From contig JAQYAH010000080.1 in assembly GCA_029227635.1 (NCBI GenBank), positions 1 to 50,274 on the forward strand: a stretch of DNA of 50,274 bases, read 5' to 3'. The stretch's first letter is position 1. Every line of letters starts with the position of its first letter. A program made the position numbers and the translations under genes. The notes beneath the pieces were generated by a model. That model was not told the origin of the DNA. It saw nothing but the letters and a program-made list of their open reading frames with translations, and made no database searches. Positions 42,271-50,274 of the stretch are shown here, piece after piece. The DNA is from Clostridiales bacterium (GTDB lineage Bacteria; Bacillota; Clostridia; Lachnospirales; Lachnospiraceae).

Positions 42271-43464
42271 GTGAAAGTATTAGTTCTGAACTGTGGAAGT
42301 TCATCATTAAAGTATCAGTTCCTCGACATGGAGAATGAAGAAGTATTAGCTAAGGGTCTTGTGGAGCGTATCGGTTTTGAAGGATCATGTCTGACTCACA
42401 AGAGACCTAATGCAGATAAGTACTATGTAGAGACTCCCATGGAGAATCACGAAGTGGCAGTTAAGCTCGTTATGGATGCACTCATGGATTCCGAACATGG
42501 TGTTATCAAAGATGTGAGCGAGATCTATGCAGTGGGCCACAGAGTAGTTCACGGTGGAAGCAAATTTGCAGATTCTGTTGTAGTTGATGAGGATGTTAAG
42601 GCATCCATCAGAGAGTGCTTTGACCTTGGACCTCTTCACAATCCTGCAAACCTTATGGGTATCGAGGCCTGTGAAGCTGCTATGCCCGGAGTTCCCAATG
42701 TGGCAGTGTTTGACACAGCTTTCGGTATGGGAATGAGTGAGGAAGCTTTCCTCTATGCAGTACCTTACGAGTACTATGAGAAGTATCAGCTTCGTCGTTA
42801 CGGCTTCCATGGAACCAGCCATAAATACGTATCCGGAAGAACTATTGAATTCGGAGAACTCCCTGAAGGCCACCGCAAGGTTATTGTTTGCCACCTGGGC
42901 AACGGTGCGAGTATTTCTGCTTCCATTGACGGCAAGTGCGTAGAGACAAGCATGGGCCTTACCCCTCTTGAAGGACTTGTAATGGGTACCCGAAGCGGCA
43001 ATGTTGATCCTGCGGTTGTACAGTTCATTGCTCATCACGAGAACATGAATGTGGATGAGGTACTCAACGTACTCAATAAGAAATCTGGTGTACTTGGTAT
43101 CTCAGGTATCTCCAATGATTTCAGAGATATTGAGATGGCTGAGGCTGAGGGCAACGCAAGAGCTAAGATGGCCAACGACGTATTCCACCACAGCGTAATC
43201 AAGACTATTGGCGGTTATGCAGCTATCATGAACGGCGTTGACGCTATTGCATTCACAGCCGGTGTAGGAGAGAATGGTCCTGAGACAAGAGAGAGAGTTT
43301 GTGCATCTCTCGGCTATCTGGGAGTTGAGATCGACAAGGAGAAGAACAAAGTTCGCGGCGTAGAGCGTCTCATCTCAACAGAAGATTCAAAGGTTAAAGT
43401 ATTTATCATCCCTACAAACGAAGAACTTGCCATCGCCAGGGAAACATTAGCTTTAGTAAAATAA
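42271..43464 (+). CDS. ackA: acetate kinase
   Basis: AckA makes ATP and acetate from acetyl phosphate, a main energy step in fermenting Clostridia. The 397-residue protein has the ASKHA phosphate motif Asn-Cys-Gly-Ser-Ser-Ser-Leu-Lys at residues 7-14, His-Arg-Val-Val-His-Gly-Gly near 91, Gly-Phe-His-Gly-Thr-Ser-His near 179, and Gly-Val-Gly-Glu-Asn near 330. The start is GTG 42271 after CAGGAGA. pta is not adjacent in this window. Confidence 0.97.
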   Translation: MKVLVLNCGSSSLKYQFLDMENEEVLAKGLVERIGFEGSCLTHKRPNADKYYVETPMENHEVAVKLVMDALMDSEHGVIKDVSEIYAVGHRVVHGGSKFADSVVVDEDVKASIRECFDLGPLHNPANLMGIEACEAAMPGVPNVAVFDTAFGMGMSEEAFLYAVPYEYYEKYQLRRYGFHGTSHKYVSGRTIEFGELPEGHRKVIVCHLGNGASISASIDGKCVETSMGLTPLEGLVMGTRSGNVDPAVVQFIAHHENMNVDEVLNVLNKKSGVLGISGISNDFRDIEMAEAEGNARAKMANDVFHHSVIKTIGGYAAIMNGVDAIAFTAGVGENGPETRERVCASLGYLGVEIDKEKNKVRGVERLISTEDSKVKVFIIPTNEELAIARETLALVK

Positions 43465-43472
43465 ATTTTTTG

Positions 43473-43500
43473 TTGACAAATGAATTGCGCGTGATATAAT
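43473..43500 (+). promoter_or_regulatory. predicted promoter of rpmF
   Basis: TTGACA at 43473-43478, 16 bases, TATAAT at 43495-43500. A strong AAGGAGGTG site precedes the gene. Confidence 0.8.
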
Positions 43501-43534
43501 TAAAAAAGCGTGAAATTAAGGAGGTGTAAAGCTA

Positions 43535-43717
43535 ATGTCAATCTGTCCGAAGAACAAATCTTCTAAAGCCAGAAGAGACAGCCGCAGAGCAAACTGGAAG
43601 ATGTCGGCCCCGAACTTGGTAAAATGTTCCAAATGCGGAGAGCTGATGATGCCTCATAGAGTTTGCAAGGCATGTGGTTCATACAACAAGCGTGAAATCG
43701 TCGCTCAGGAGAACTAA
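43535..43717 (+). CDS. rpmF: 50S ribosomal protein L32
   Basis: L32 is a small large-subunit protein. The 60 residues include the zinc-finger cysteines C31-x2-C34 and C44-x2-C47, as in the zinc-binding form. The N-terminal Ile-Cys-Pro-Lys-Asn-Lys differs from the common Ala-Val-Pro-Lys. The DUF177 (YceD) gene that usually precedes rpmF is missing; only 70 bases separate it from ackA. A strong terminator follows, so plsX is not simply its operon partner. Confidence 0.95.
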   Translation: MSICPKNKSSKARRDSRRANWKMSAPNLVKCSKCGELMMPHRVCKACGSYNKREIVAQEN

Positions 43718-43741
43718 TTTAGTTTTATTGAGAATATTATC

Positions 43742-43774
43742 AAGGCAAGTAACATGTATGTTACTTGCCTTTTT
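43742..43774 (+). terminator. terminator of rpmF
   Basis: A perfect 13-bp stem (43742-43754 with 43759-43771) with loop TGTA and a T-run to 43774. Confidence 0.93.
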
Positions 43775-43783
43775 AACTAACAG

Positions 43784-43837
43784 TGACTAATTGCGAGCGT
43801 TCTTAGATATTGTTCGAAGAATGGTCGCAATCAGTCA
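43784..43837 (+). promoter_or_regulatory. imperfect inverted repeat in the plsX leader
   Basis: Left arm 43784-43804 and right arm 43817-43837 pair at 19 of 21 positions (one G-T) around a 12-base loop. It lies 26 bases before the plsX start. It does not resemble the known FapR or FabT operators. It may be an operator or a leader RNA structure. No clear plsX promoter was seen. Confidence 0.65.
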
Positions 43838-43863
43838 ATTCAATTCAGAAAGAGAGTTATCCT

Positions 43864-44892
43864 ATGGAAAACAGAATACGTATCTCATTAGACGCTATGG
43901 GTGGAGATAATGCTCCCGAAGAAATCGTCAACGGAGCTATAAACGCCCTCAATCTCAGAAACGACATAGAAGTTATTCTTGTTGGCTGCGAAGACAAGAT
44001 AAGAGCAAGTCTCAAAGCCAAATCCTATGACAACAACAGAATAAGTATCCGAAATACTACGGAGGTAATTGAAACCAGTGAGCACCCGGTGAAGGCGCTC
44101 AGAACTAAGAAGGATTCCTCTATGGTGGTAGGTCTCAAGATGGTTCGGGAGAAGGAAGCAGATGCCTTCGTGTCTGCTGGCAATTCCGGTGCAGTCCTTG
44201 CCGGAGGAATGCTCCTTGTGGGTAGAGTGAAAGGTGTGGAGAGACCTCCTTTTGCACCTCTTATTCCCACAGAGAAGGGAGTCTCTATCCTTCTTGACTG
44301 CGGTGCAAATCTTGATCCTAAACCCATCTCCATGGTTCAGTTTGCCCAGATGGGCTCCGTATATATGGAGAAGGTAGTGGGAATACCCAACCCCAGAGTT
44401 GCCATTGTAAATGTGGGAGCCGAGGAGGAGAAAGGTAATAAGAAGATTCAGGATGCGATTGAGCTTCTGAAGCAGTGCGATAACATCAACTTTATCGGAA
44501 ATATTGAGTCCCGGGAAATACTGAAGGGAGGAGCAGATGTAATAGTTACGGATGCTTTTACCGGTAATGTTATTCTCAAACTCATTGAGGGAGTTGCTTC
44601 TACCCTTATGTCCGAGATCAAAAAAGGACTTATGAGTACCTTGAGGAGCAAGATAGGAGCCCTTTTGATCAAGCCTGCCCTGAAAAAGACTTTGGTCAAA
44701 TTTGATGCCACTGAGTATGGCGGAGCTCCGGTATTGGGACTTAAGGGTCTTGTGGTAAAGACTCACGGAAATGCTACCAGAAAAGAGATCAGCAATGCGA
44801 TCCTTCAGTGTGTTACATTCCAGGAACAGAGAATCACAGAGATCATCGAGGATATGATGAGACCTGCCGAAGAGGTGAAGTCTGATGAATAG
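43864..44892 (+). CDS. plsX: phosphate acyltransferase PlsX
   Basis: PlsX converts acyl-ACP to acyl phosphate for phospholipid synthesis. The 342-residue protein has Leu-Asp-Ala-Met-Gly-Gly-Asp-Asn-Ala-Pro near the N-terminus and Asp-Cys-Gly-Ala-Asn-Leu-Asp and Ala-Glu-Glu-Glu-Lys-Gly-Asn segments typical of the family. ATG 43864 gives the conserved N-terminus, with a weak AGAGAG site; an upstream in-frame start at 43810 runs through the inverted repeat. It overlaps rnc by eight bases. acpP, which usually lies between plsX and rnc, is absent. Confidence 0.96.
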   Translation: MENRIRISLDAMGGDNAPEEIVNGAINALNLRNDIEVILVGCEDKIRASLKAKSYDNNRISIRNTTEVIETSEHPVKALRTKKDSSMVVGLKMVREKEADAFVSAGNSGAVLAGGMLLVGRVKGVERPPFAPLIPTEKGVSILLDCGANLDPKPISMVQFAQMGSVYMEKVVGIPNPRVAIVNVGAEEEKGNKKIQDAIELLKQCDNINFIGNIESREILKGGADVIVTDAFTGNVILKLIEGVASTLMSEIKKGLMSTLRSKIGALLIKPALKKTLVKFDATEYGGAPVLGLKGLVVKTHGNATRKEISNAILQCVTFQEQRITEIIEDMMRPAEEVKSDE

Positions 44893-45568
44893 AGATCTTT
44901 CAGTACTCGAGGCAGCTATAGGTTATTCTTTTAATAACAAGAGTCTATTAAAACACGCCCTCAAACACAGTTCATATACAAACGAGAAACACCAGCATAA
45001 GAACGAGAATAACGAGCGGCTGGAGTTCCTGGGGGATGCGGTTCTTGAGCTGGTATGCAGCCGATTTCTTTTTGAAAAGTATCCTAACAAGCCGGAAGGT
45101 GTGCTCACAAAGGAGCGTGCATCCATGGTGTGCGAACCGGCATTGGCATATTGTGCGGAGAAGATAGATCTGGGAAATTATCTGCTGCTTGGAAAAGGAG
45201 AGGAGATGACAGGGGGAAGATTCCGTGAATCTATAACCTCTGATGCCATGGAGGCTCTCATTGGGGCGATATTTATTGACGGTGGGTTTGAGAAGGCAAG
45301 CGCTTTTGTCCATATGCATGTATTGGAGCTCACAGATCAGAAGAGGATATTTTTTGACAGTAAAACTGTACTTCAGGAGATAGTTCAGTCTAAGGAAACG
45401 GAACCCCTGACCTACAAGGTTGTGGATGAGCAGGGCCCCGATCACAAGAAGACCTTTTTTGTGGAAGCCTATATCGGAGATGTGCTCTACGGTTCTGGCA
45501 AAGGAAGGACAAAAAAGGCGGCTGAACAGAAAGCAGCCTACGAGGCAATAAGGAAACTCAAAGGATAA
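44885..45568 (+). CDS. rnc: ribonuclease III
   Basis: RNase III cuts double-stranded RNA, including rRNA precursors. The 227-residue protein has the signature Glu-Arg-Leu-Glu-Phe-Leu-Gly-Asp-Ala-Val at residues 44-53 (metal ligands E47 and D51), Ser-Asp-Ala-Met-Glu-Ala near 120, and a C-terminal double-stranded RNA-binding domain (about 155-225) ending Lys-Lys-Ala-Ala-Glu-Gln-Lys-Ala-Ala. It is coupled to plsX by overlap and followed by smc after four bases. Confidence 0.97.
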   Translation: MNRDLSVLEAAIGYSFNNKSLLKHALKHSSYTNEKHQHKNENNERLEFLGDAVLELVCSRFLFEKYPNKPEGVLTKERASMVCEPALAYCAEKIDLGNYLLLGKGEEMTGGRFRESITSDAMEALIGAIFIDGGFEKASAFVHMHVLELTDQKRIFFDSKTVLQEIVQSKETEPLTYKVVDEQGPDHKKTFFVEAYIGDVLYGSGKGRTKKAAEQKAAYEAIRKLKG

Positions 45569-45572
45569 CAGT

Positions 45573-48500
45573 ATGTACCTTAAACGAATAGAAATACAGG
45601 GATTCAAGTCTTTTGCCAATAAGACGGTACTTGAGTTCGAAAACGGAATAACCGGCATTGTCGGTCCCAATGGAAGCGGCAAAAGCAACATTGCAGATGC
45701 TGTGAGATGGGTACTTGGAGAACAGAGAATAAAGCAGCTCCGAGGGGGAGTTATGCAGGACGTTATATTCTCGGGTACAGAGAATCGACGTCCTCTCAGC
45801 TATGCAATGGTAGCCATAACTCTGGACAACACCGATCATTCACTCCCCGCTGAATATGAGGAGATCACAGTTACCAGAAGACTGTATCGATCCGGTGAGA
45901 GTGAGTATCTTATCAACGGAACCCTTTGCCGTCTGAAGGATATCAGCGAGCTTTTTTACGACACCGGTATTGGTAAAGAGGGTTACTCCATCATCGGTCA
46001 GGGTCAGATCGAAAAGATCGTCAGCGGAAAACCGGAGGAGAAGCGAGAACTCTTTGATGAGGCGGCAGGAATAGTTAAGTACAAGAAAAGAAAAGCCCTC
46101 ACACAGAAGAAATTTGAAGCTGAGGACAGTAACCTTGTCAGAATCAATGACATTCTGTCTGAGTTGGAGAAGCAGTATGCTCCTTTGGAGAATCAGTCAA
46201 AGAAAGCAAAGACTTATCTAAATAAGAAGGAAGAACTGAAGAAATATGACATCAATATGTTTCTCATCGAGAATCAAAAGTATGAGGAACAGTTCAATGA
46301 GCTGAAGAAGGCAAAGAATATCGCCGACGCTCAGTATAAAGAATCCTCAGACTCTTTCCTTAAGGCCAAAGCTCTCTATGACGAAGTGGATGAGGAGCTG
46401 GAGGCAGTGGATTTTGAGATTGAGGATGCTTCCCGTAAGCTGAACCAGACAAACATTCTCACTAAGGAACTTGAGGGCCAGATCGCTCTTTTAAGAGAGC
46501 AGATCAATACCGCTAAGCTAAACGATGAGTTTACAAGGGAAAGATATTTTAGTCTCAAGGAAGAAATTGAGGCTAGATCTGTAGAGCTGGAAGGTGTTTT
46601 TAGGGATAAAATCAGCTTAGAAACGGAGCTGAGTGCTTCAAGCACCAGAATACAGGATATTTCAGGCAGAGAGAATGACCTGAGAAACGACATCACTTCA
46701 AGGGAGGAAGCTAAGGCGCAGGCTCAGGCAACCAGGATGTCCCTTGTGGAGAAACGGGCAGGAGACCAGGCTTCCCTTCAGAAGTGTGATCTGATACTTG
46801 AAAGCAATGCTCTTAGAATTGACACACTAACCGGAGAAATCCGTGACAGAGATGAAGAGGCCAAAACCCTTACTCTTAAGCTTCAGGAAGCCGGTAAGGA
46901 CCTTGGGGATGTGGTCACCGAAAAAGAAAGTAAGATAAGTGAACTGAGAGAACTTGAAGTCAGACTCCGGGAAATCAGGGAACAGATTAAGACCAATGAA
47001 ACAGGAATAAGAGAGCTGGAATCTCAGGTCAACAAAGAGAATTCCCGATTAGAATATCTGAAGGGTGTGGCAGAGAGATACGAGGGCTACGGAAACAGTA
47101 TCCGCCACGTCATGAATCGCAGAGATAAGGTAAAAGGAATCTATGGCGTAGTTGCAGATATTGTAAAAACTGACAAGAAATATGAACTTGCCATTGAGAC
47201 TGCACTTGGCGGAAGTATTCAGAATATCATTGTGGACACGGAAGCTACCGCGAAACAGCTGATTGGCTTTCTGAAAGAAAATCGATATGGAAGAGCAACA
47301 TTTTTGCCTTTGTCCGCAGCAAATTACGGTAAAGAATTTGACCGCAGAGGAATACTAGACGAGCGCGGAGTGATAGATCTCGCCTCAAATCTGGTTCGCT
47401 GTGACGAGATATTCTCAAACGTAGTCAGGAACCTTCTTGGCCGAATCGTTGTCACTGACAACATCGATAATGCAGTGGCGGTTGCAAGAAAGTATAAGTA
47501 CTCCTTTAGGATCGTAACCCTTGACGGGGAGTCCTTAAGTCCCGGCGGTTCCTTAACCGGCGGAGCTTTCAAAAATTCCTCAAATCTTCTGAGTAGACGA
47601 CGGGAGATTAAAGACCTTGAGGCAAGAGTAAATAATACTCTCGGTAAGCTTGACAGATTAAAAGAGGGTCAAAACCGGATCAGTGCCGAAAAAGACAGTA
47701 TTTCCACATCGATGGATGTTATCAGCGGCGAGATCCACGTACTGGATCTGAAGATCAACACATCCGAACTGGATATAAAGAATCTGGAGCGGATGAAGGA
47801 GTCGGCTCTTGAAGAGATTCGTGAGAGAAAATCTGAAATCGAAAAGCTTAAAGCCCAGAATCAGACTCTTAATGATACTAAGGCAGAGTATTTCCGACAG
47901 GTGGAAGGCTTTGAGAGAGAAGATGAGGCATCGACTCTGGAGATAGAAAGATTGGATGGGGAGATCTTAGAACTCAAGGCTGAGCTTGAGAGCGTGTCCG
48001 AAGTAGTGGGAGCAGCAAGGCTGGAACTCAATACTCTAAGCCAGAAGCAGATGTTTATGGAAGAGAATGAAGCCCGACTTAAGGCTGAGATCCAACGGCT
48101 TAACCAAGAGATATGTGAGATCGATCTTTCAAACTCACAGGCAGTAGATTCTGTCAAAGAAAAAGAGGCAGCCATTGCGGACTATATGGATGAGATCGCA
48201 GAATCCGGTGAGATCGTTGCCGAGTTGAAAGAGATAATAGACAGCGGAAACGCAAAAAAGGAAGAACTCAACCGGAAACACAGGAGTTTCATAACTCAAA
48301 GAGAGAATCTCCAGTCTACTATAAGTGAGTTGGAGAAAGAGCTTCTCAGGATTCAGAACCGCACCGAGAATGTGGAGGCGAATTACGATCGTCTTATCAC
48401 TTACATGTGGGAGGAATATGAGATTACTCCGGTACTTGCCTCAAAGCTTAAGGATGAGACTCTTACTAATCTCACTGAGATCAGGCAGGCGGTAAACCGA

Positions 48501-49157
48501 CTTCGAAAAGAAATCAAGGAATTGGGACATGTCAATGTGGATGCCATTGAGGAATTCCGTGCCCTTTCAGAGCGTTACAGATTTGTGAGCAAGCAGCGGG
48601 ATGATATAGTGGAGGCAAAAGACAAGCTGGAAGAGATCATCACCGAGCTGGATGAGGGAATGCGCCGGCAGTTTGAGACAAATTTCAAGGCTATTTCCCG
48701 GGAGTTCAACCGGGTGTTTGCAATACTTTTCGGCGGTGGAAAAGGTTCACTGGAGCTTGTGGATGAGGAGGACATTCTTGAATCCGGAATTGCCATCATC
48801 GCCCAGCCTCCGGGCAAAAAGCTTCAGAACATGATGCAGCTCTCCGGTGGAGAAAAGTCCCTGACGGCAATTGCTCTTCTAATGGCAATTCAGAACATGA
48901 AACCCTCGCCTTTTTGTCTGTTGGATGAGATCGAGGCAGCACTGGATGATGCCAATGTTAAGCGTTTTGCGGAGTATCTCAAGTTATTGACGGCTCACAC
49001 TCAGTTTATTATGATAACTCACAGAAGAGGAACCATGGCGGCCTGCGACCGTCTATACGGTATCACTATGCAGGAGAAAGGTATTTCCACCCTTGTATCC
49101 GTAGATTTCTCCGACAGTGATGAAGTGCTTTTTGGAAAAGAAGAGAGGAAGAATTAG
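45573..49157 (+). CDS. smc: chromosome segregation protein SMC
   Basis: SMC, with ScpA and ScpB, organises and segregates the chromosome. The 1194-residue protein has all the parts: Walker A Gly-Pro-Asn-Gly-Ser-Gly-Lys-Ser at 31-38, two long coiled coils (about 170-500 and 670-1020), a hinge (about 505-665) rich in glycines, the ABC signature Leu-Ser-Gly-Gly-Glu-Lys-Ser with S1091, and Walker B D1118-E1119 in Leu-Leu-Asp-Glu-Ile-Glu-Ala. It lies in the conserved rnc-smc-ftsY order; ftsY starts one base after its stop. Confidence 0.98.
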   Translation: MYLKRIEIQGFKSFANKTVLEFENGITGIVGPNGSGKSNIADAVRWVLGEQRIKQLRGGVMQDVIFSGTENRRPLSYAMVAITLDNTDHSLPAEYEEITVTRRLYRSGESEYLINGTLCRLKDISELFYDTGIGKEGYSIIGQGQIEKIVSGKPEEKRELFDEAAGIVKYKKRKALTQKKFEAEDSNLVRINDILSELEKQYAPLENQSKKAKTYLNKKEELKKYDINMFLIENQKYEEQFNELKKAKNIADAQYKESSDSFLKAKALYDEVDEELEAVDFEIEDASRKLNQTNILTKELEGQIALLREQINTAKLNDEFTRERYFSLKEEIEARSVELEGVFRDKISLETELSASSTRIQDISGRENDLRNDITSREEAKAQAQATRMSLVEKRAGDQASLQKCDLILESNALRIDTLTGEIRDRDEEAKTLTLKLQEAGKDLGDVVTEKESKISELRELEVRLREIREQIKTNETGIRELESQVNKENSRLEYLKGVAERYEGYGNSIRHVMNRRDKVKGIYGVVADIVKTDKKYELAIETALGGSIQNIIVDTEATAKQLIGFLKENRYGRATFLPLSAANYGKEFDRRGILDERGVIDLASNLVRCDEIFSNVVRNLLGRIVVTDNIDNAVAVARKYKYSFRIVTLDGESLSPGGSLTGGAFKNSSNLLSRRREIKDLEARVNNTLGKLDRLKEGQNRISAEKDSISTSMDVISGEIHVLDLKINTSELDIKNLERMKESALEEIRERKSEIEKLKAQNQTLNDTKAEYFRQVEGFEREDEASTLEIERLDGEILELKAELESVSEVVGAARLELNTLSQKQMFMEENEARLKAEIQRLNQEICEIDLSNSQAVDSVKEKEAAIADYMDEIAESGEIVAELKEIIDSGNAKKEELNRKHRSFITQRENLQSTISELEKELLRIQNRTENVEANYDRLITYMWEEYEITPVLASKLKDETLTNLTEIRQAVNRLRKEIKELGHVNVDAIEEFRALSERYRFVSKQRDDIVEAKDKLEEIITELDEGMRRQFETNFKAISREFNRVFAILFGGGKGSLELVDEEDILESGIAIIAQPPGKKLQNMMQLSGGEKSLTAIALLMAIQNMKPSPFCLLDEIEAALDDANVKRFAEYLKLLTAHTQFIMITHRRGTMAACDRLYGITMQEKGISTLVSVDFSDSDEVLFGKEERKN

Positions 49158-49158
49158 T

Positions 49159-50097
49159 ATGGCAGAAGAAAAACAGGGCTTTTTTGCGAGACTGGTCAGC
49201 GGTCTCACCAAAACCAGAAACAGTATTTCTTCCGGATTCAGCTCCATCTTCGGAAGCTATTCCGTAATTGACGAAGATTTTTATGAGGAATTGGAAGAAG
49301 TTCTCATAATGGCAGACATAGGTATTAAGACCACTACTGATATAATTGAGGCCTTAAGAGTCAAAGTCAGGGAGCAGAGAATCAAAGAGCCTGAGGAATG
49401 CCGGCAGGTGCTTATTGATGAGATCAAGGAGAAACTGAAGGTCAGCGATGCCGATTACGAATTTGAAAACCGTAAATCGGTAGTAATGCTTATAGGTGTT
49501 AACGGGGTTGGAAAGACAACTACCGTAGGTAAGCTCTCTTCCCTCTTAAAGAGCAATGGTAAGAAGGTCCTGATCGCTGCGGCAGATACCTTCAGAGCAG
49601 CCGCAGCCGAACAGCTTGAGGAGTGGTCTCACAGAGCCGGAGTTCCTATGGTAAGAGGTCAGGAAGGTGCGGATCCCGGATCTGTTATCTTCGATGCCGT
49701 ATCTTCCGCAAAAGCACATAATACAGACATTTTGATTTGCGACACGGCGGGAAGACTTCACAATAAGAAGAACCTCATGGCAGAGCTTCATAAGATCAAC
49801 ACGATCATTGAGAGAGAATATCCGGAAGCCTACAAAGAGACACTGATCGTGCTTGACGGAACAACCGGACAGAACGCACTTATTCAGGCCAGAGATTTTA
49901 AGGAGGCGATTCCTGAAATGTCAGGAATTGTACTCACTAAGCTGGACGGTACTGCAAAAGGCGGAATCGTTATTGCAATCCAGGCAGAACTGGGAATACC
50001 TGTGAAGTATATCGGAGTAGGTGAGAAGATCGAGGATCTTCAGAAATTTGACCCTGATAGCTTCGTAGATGCTTTATTTATGAAAGAGGGAGAGTAA
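49159..50097 (+). CDS. ftsY: signal recognition particle receptor FtsY
   Basis: FtsY is the SRP receptor GTPase that docks translating ribosomes at the membrane. The 312-residue protein has the NG domain with G1 motif Gly-Val-Asn-Gly-Val-Gly-Lys-Thr-Thr (K119), Asp-Thr-Phe-Arg-Ala-Ala-Ala, Asp-Thr-Ala-Gly-Arg and Thr-Lys-Leu-Asp-Gly-Thr-Ala-Lys-Gly-Gly. The acidic A domain of E. coli FtsY is nearly absent, as in many Firmicutes. ATG 49159 follows GAGAGGAAG inside the smc end; an upstream in-frame ATG lies within smc. Confidence 0.97.
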   Translation: MAEEKQGFFARLVSGLTKTRNSISSGFSSIFGSYSVIDEDFYEELEEVLIMADIGIKTTTDIIEALRVKVREQRIKEPEECRQVLIDEIKEKLKVSDADYEFENRKSVVMLIGVNGVGKTTTVGKLSSLLKSNGKKVLIAAADTFRAAAAEQLEEWSHRAGVPMVRGQEGADPGSVIFDAVSSAKAHNTDILICDTAGRLHNKKNLMAELHKINTIIEREYPEAYKETLIVLDGTTGQNALIQARDFKEAIPEMSGIVLTKLDGTAKGGIVIAIQAELGIPVKYIGVGEKIEDLQKFDPDSFVDALFMKEGE

Positions 50098-50274
50098 ATG
50101 TTAGATCTGGAAAAATTCGAAGAAGCTTCCGAAATAGTCTCAAGAGTCACTTCAGAGACAAAGCTTATTTACAGTCAGTACCTTAGTGCCATTGGAGGCA
50201 ACAAAGTATATATTAAGCCTGAGAATATGCAGTATACCGGAGCCTACAAGCTTCGAGGCGCTTATTATAAGATC
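50098..50274 (+). CDS. threonine ammonia-lyase, N-terminal fragment
   Basis: The first 59 codons of a gene cut by the window end. The visible part is a fold II PLP enzyme with the PLP lysine K51 in Tyr-Thr-Gly-Ala-Tyr-Lys-Leu-Arg-Gly-Ala, typical of threonine dehydratases (IlvA/TdcB), although a serine racemase-like enzyme cannot be ruled out. ATG 50098 is directly after the ftsY stop, and the ribosome binding site GAGGGAGAG lies in the ftsY end. Confidence 0.85.
   Translation, partial: MLDLEKFEEASEIVSRVTSETKLIYSQYLSAIGGNKVYIKPENMQYTGAYKLRGAYYKI

Noticed and set aside
43784-43837. FapR or FabT operator before plsX
   Set aside because: The repeat is too long and its sequence does not resemble the known operators.
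43888-44766. Open frame of 292 codons antisense to plsX
   Set aside because: Shadow of a clearly real gene; composition is unlike a normal protein and no start signals are present.

Overview
The window looks like core chromosome of a low- to mid-GC Gram-positive anaerobe of the Clostridia, most likely a Lachnospiraceae member such as a Butyrivibrio relative. This is inferred from gene content and order: rnc-smc-ftsY, ackA-rpmF-plsX, recA-recX-rny, gap/pgk/tpiA/gpmI with secG-smpB-ssrA, a Gram-positive LexA box on recA, sortase-anchored surface proteins and a giant acyl-CoA dehydratase activator. No rRNA, CRISPR array, transposase or prophage was seen. Genus-level assignment is a guess.

Layout. 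1-6.2 kb: tail of queH, argH, asd, then the SOS-type recA-recX unit and rny. 6.3-7.4 kb: a class I DAHP synthase on the minus strand. 7.5-11.6 kb: an Rrf2/IscR-type regulator, cysteine desulfurase, NifU/IscU-like scaffold, mnmA and a PHP-family phosphatase. This is an iron-sulfur and tRNA-thiolation operon with a palindrome at its promoter. 11.7-16.5 kb: lower glycolysis (gap, pgk, tpiA, gpmI). 16.6-17.9 kb: secG, smpB and tmRNA. 18.0-25.3 kb: an accessory surface-pilus cassette made of a signal peptidase, a large LPDTG adhesin with a fibro-slime-like domain, a major pilin and a class C sortase. 25.4-29.1 kb: an SDR oxidoreductase, a zinc-ribbon membrane protein, hisH, hisF and ung. 29.2-33.4 kb (minus strand): a 1420-residue dehydratase-activator fusion. 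33.5-36.6 kb: a rhomboid-like zinc-finger membrane protein, a diaminopimelate decarboxylase, tRNA-Leu(CAA) and a small membrane protein. 36.8-42.1 kb: polA, coaE, a WalJ-type hydrolase and convergent tmcAL. 42.2-50.3 kb: ackA, rpmF, plsX, rnc, smc, ftsY and the start of a threonine dehydratase.

The most unusual signal is not a protein. A structured intergenic element of about 82-84 bp occurs three times (before pgk, smpB and polA). Each copy lies 7-8 bases after the T-run of a Rho-independent terminator and in the same orientation as the following gene. All copies fold into two hairpins, and substitutions between copies largely preserve pairing. Other notable signals are a palindromic TTGCAA that can act as the -35 box for both ackA and tmcAL, a 22-bp inverted repeat spanning the gpmI promoter, a very stable hairpin between the pilin and sortase genes, an imperfect inverted repeat in the plsX leader, and the absence of acpP between plsX and rnc.

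Promoters and hairpins were found by eye against the TTGACA/TATAAT consensus and by pairing bases by hand. No folding energies, searches or statistics were computed.
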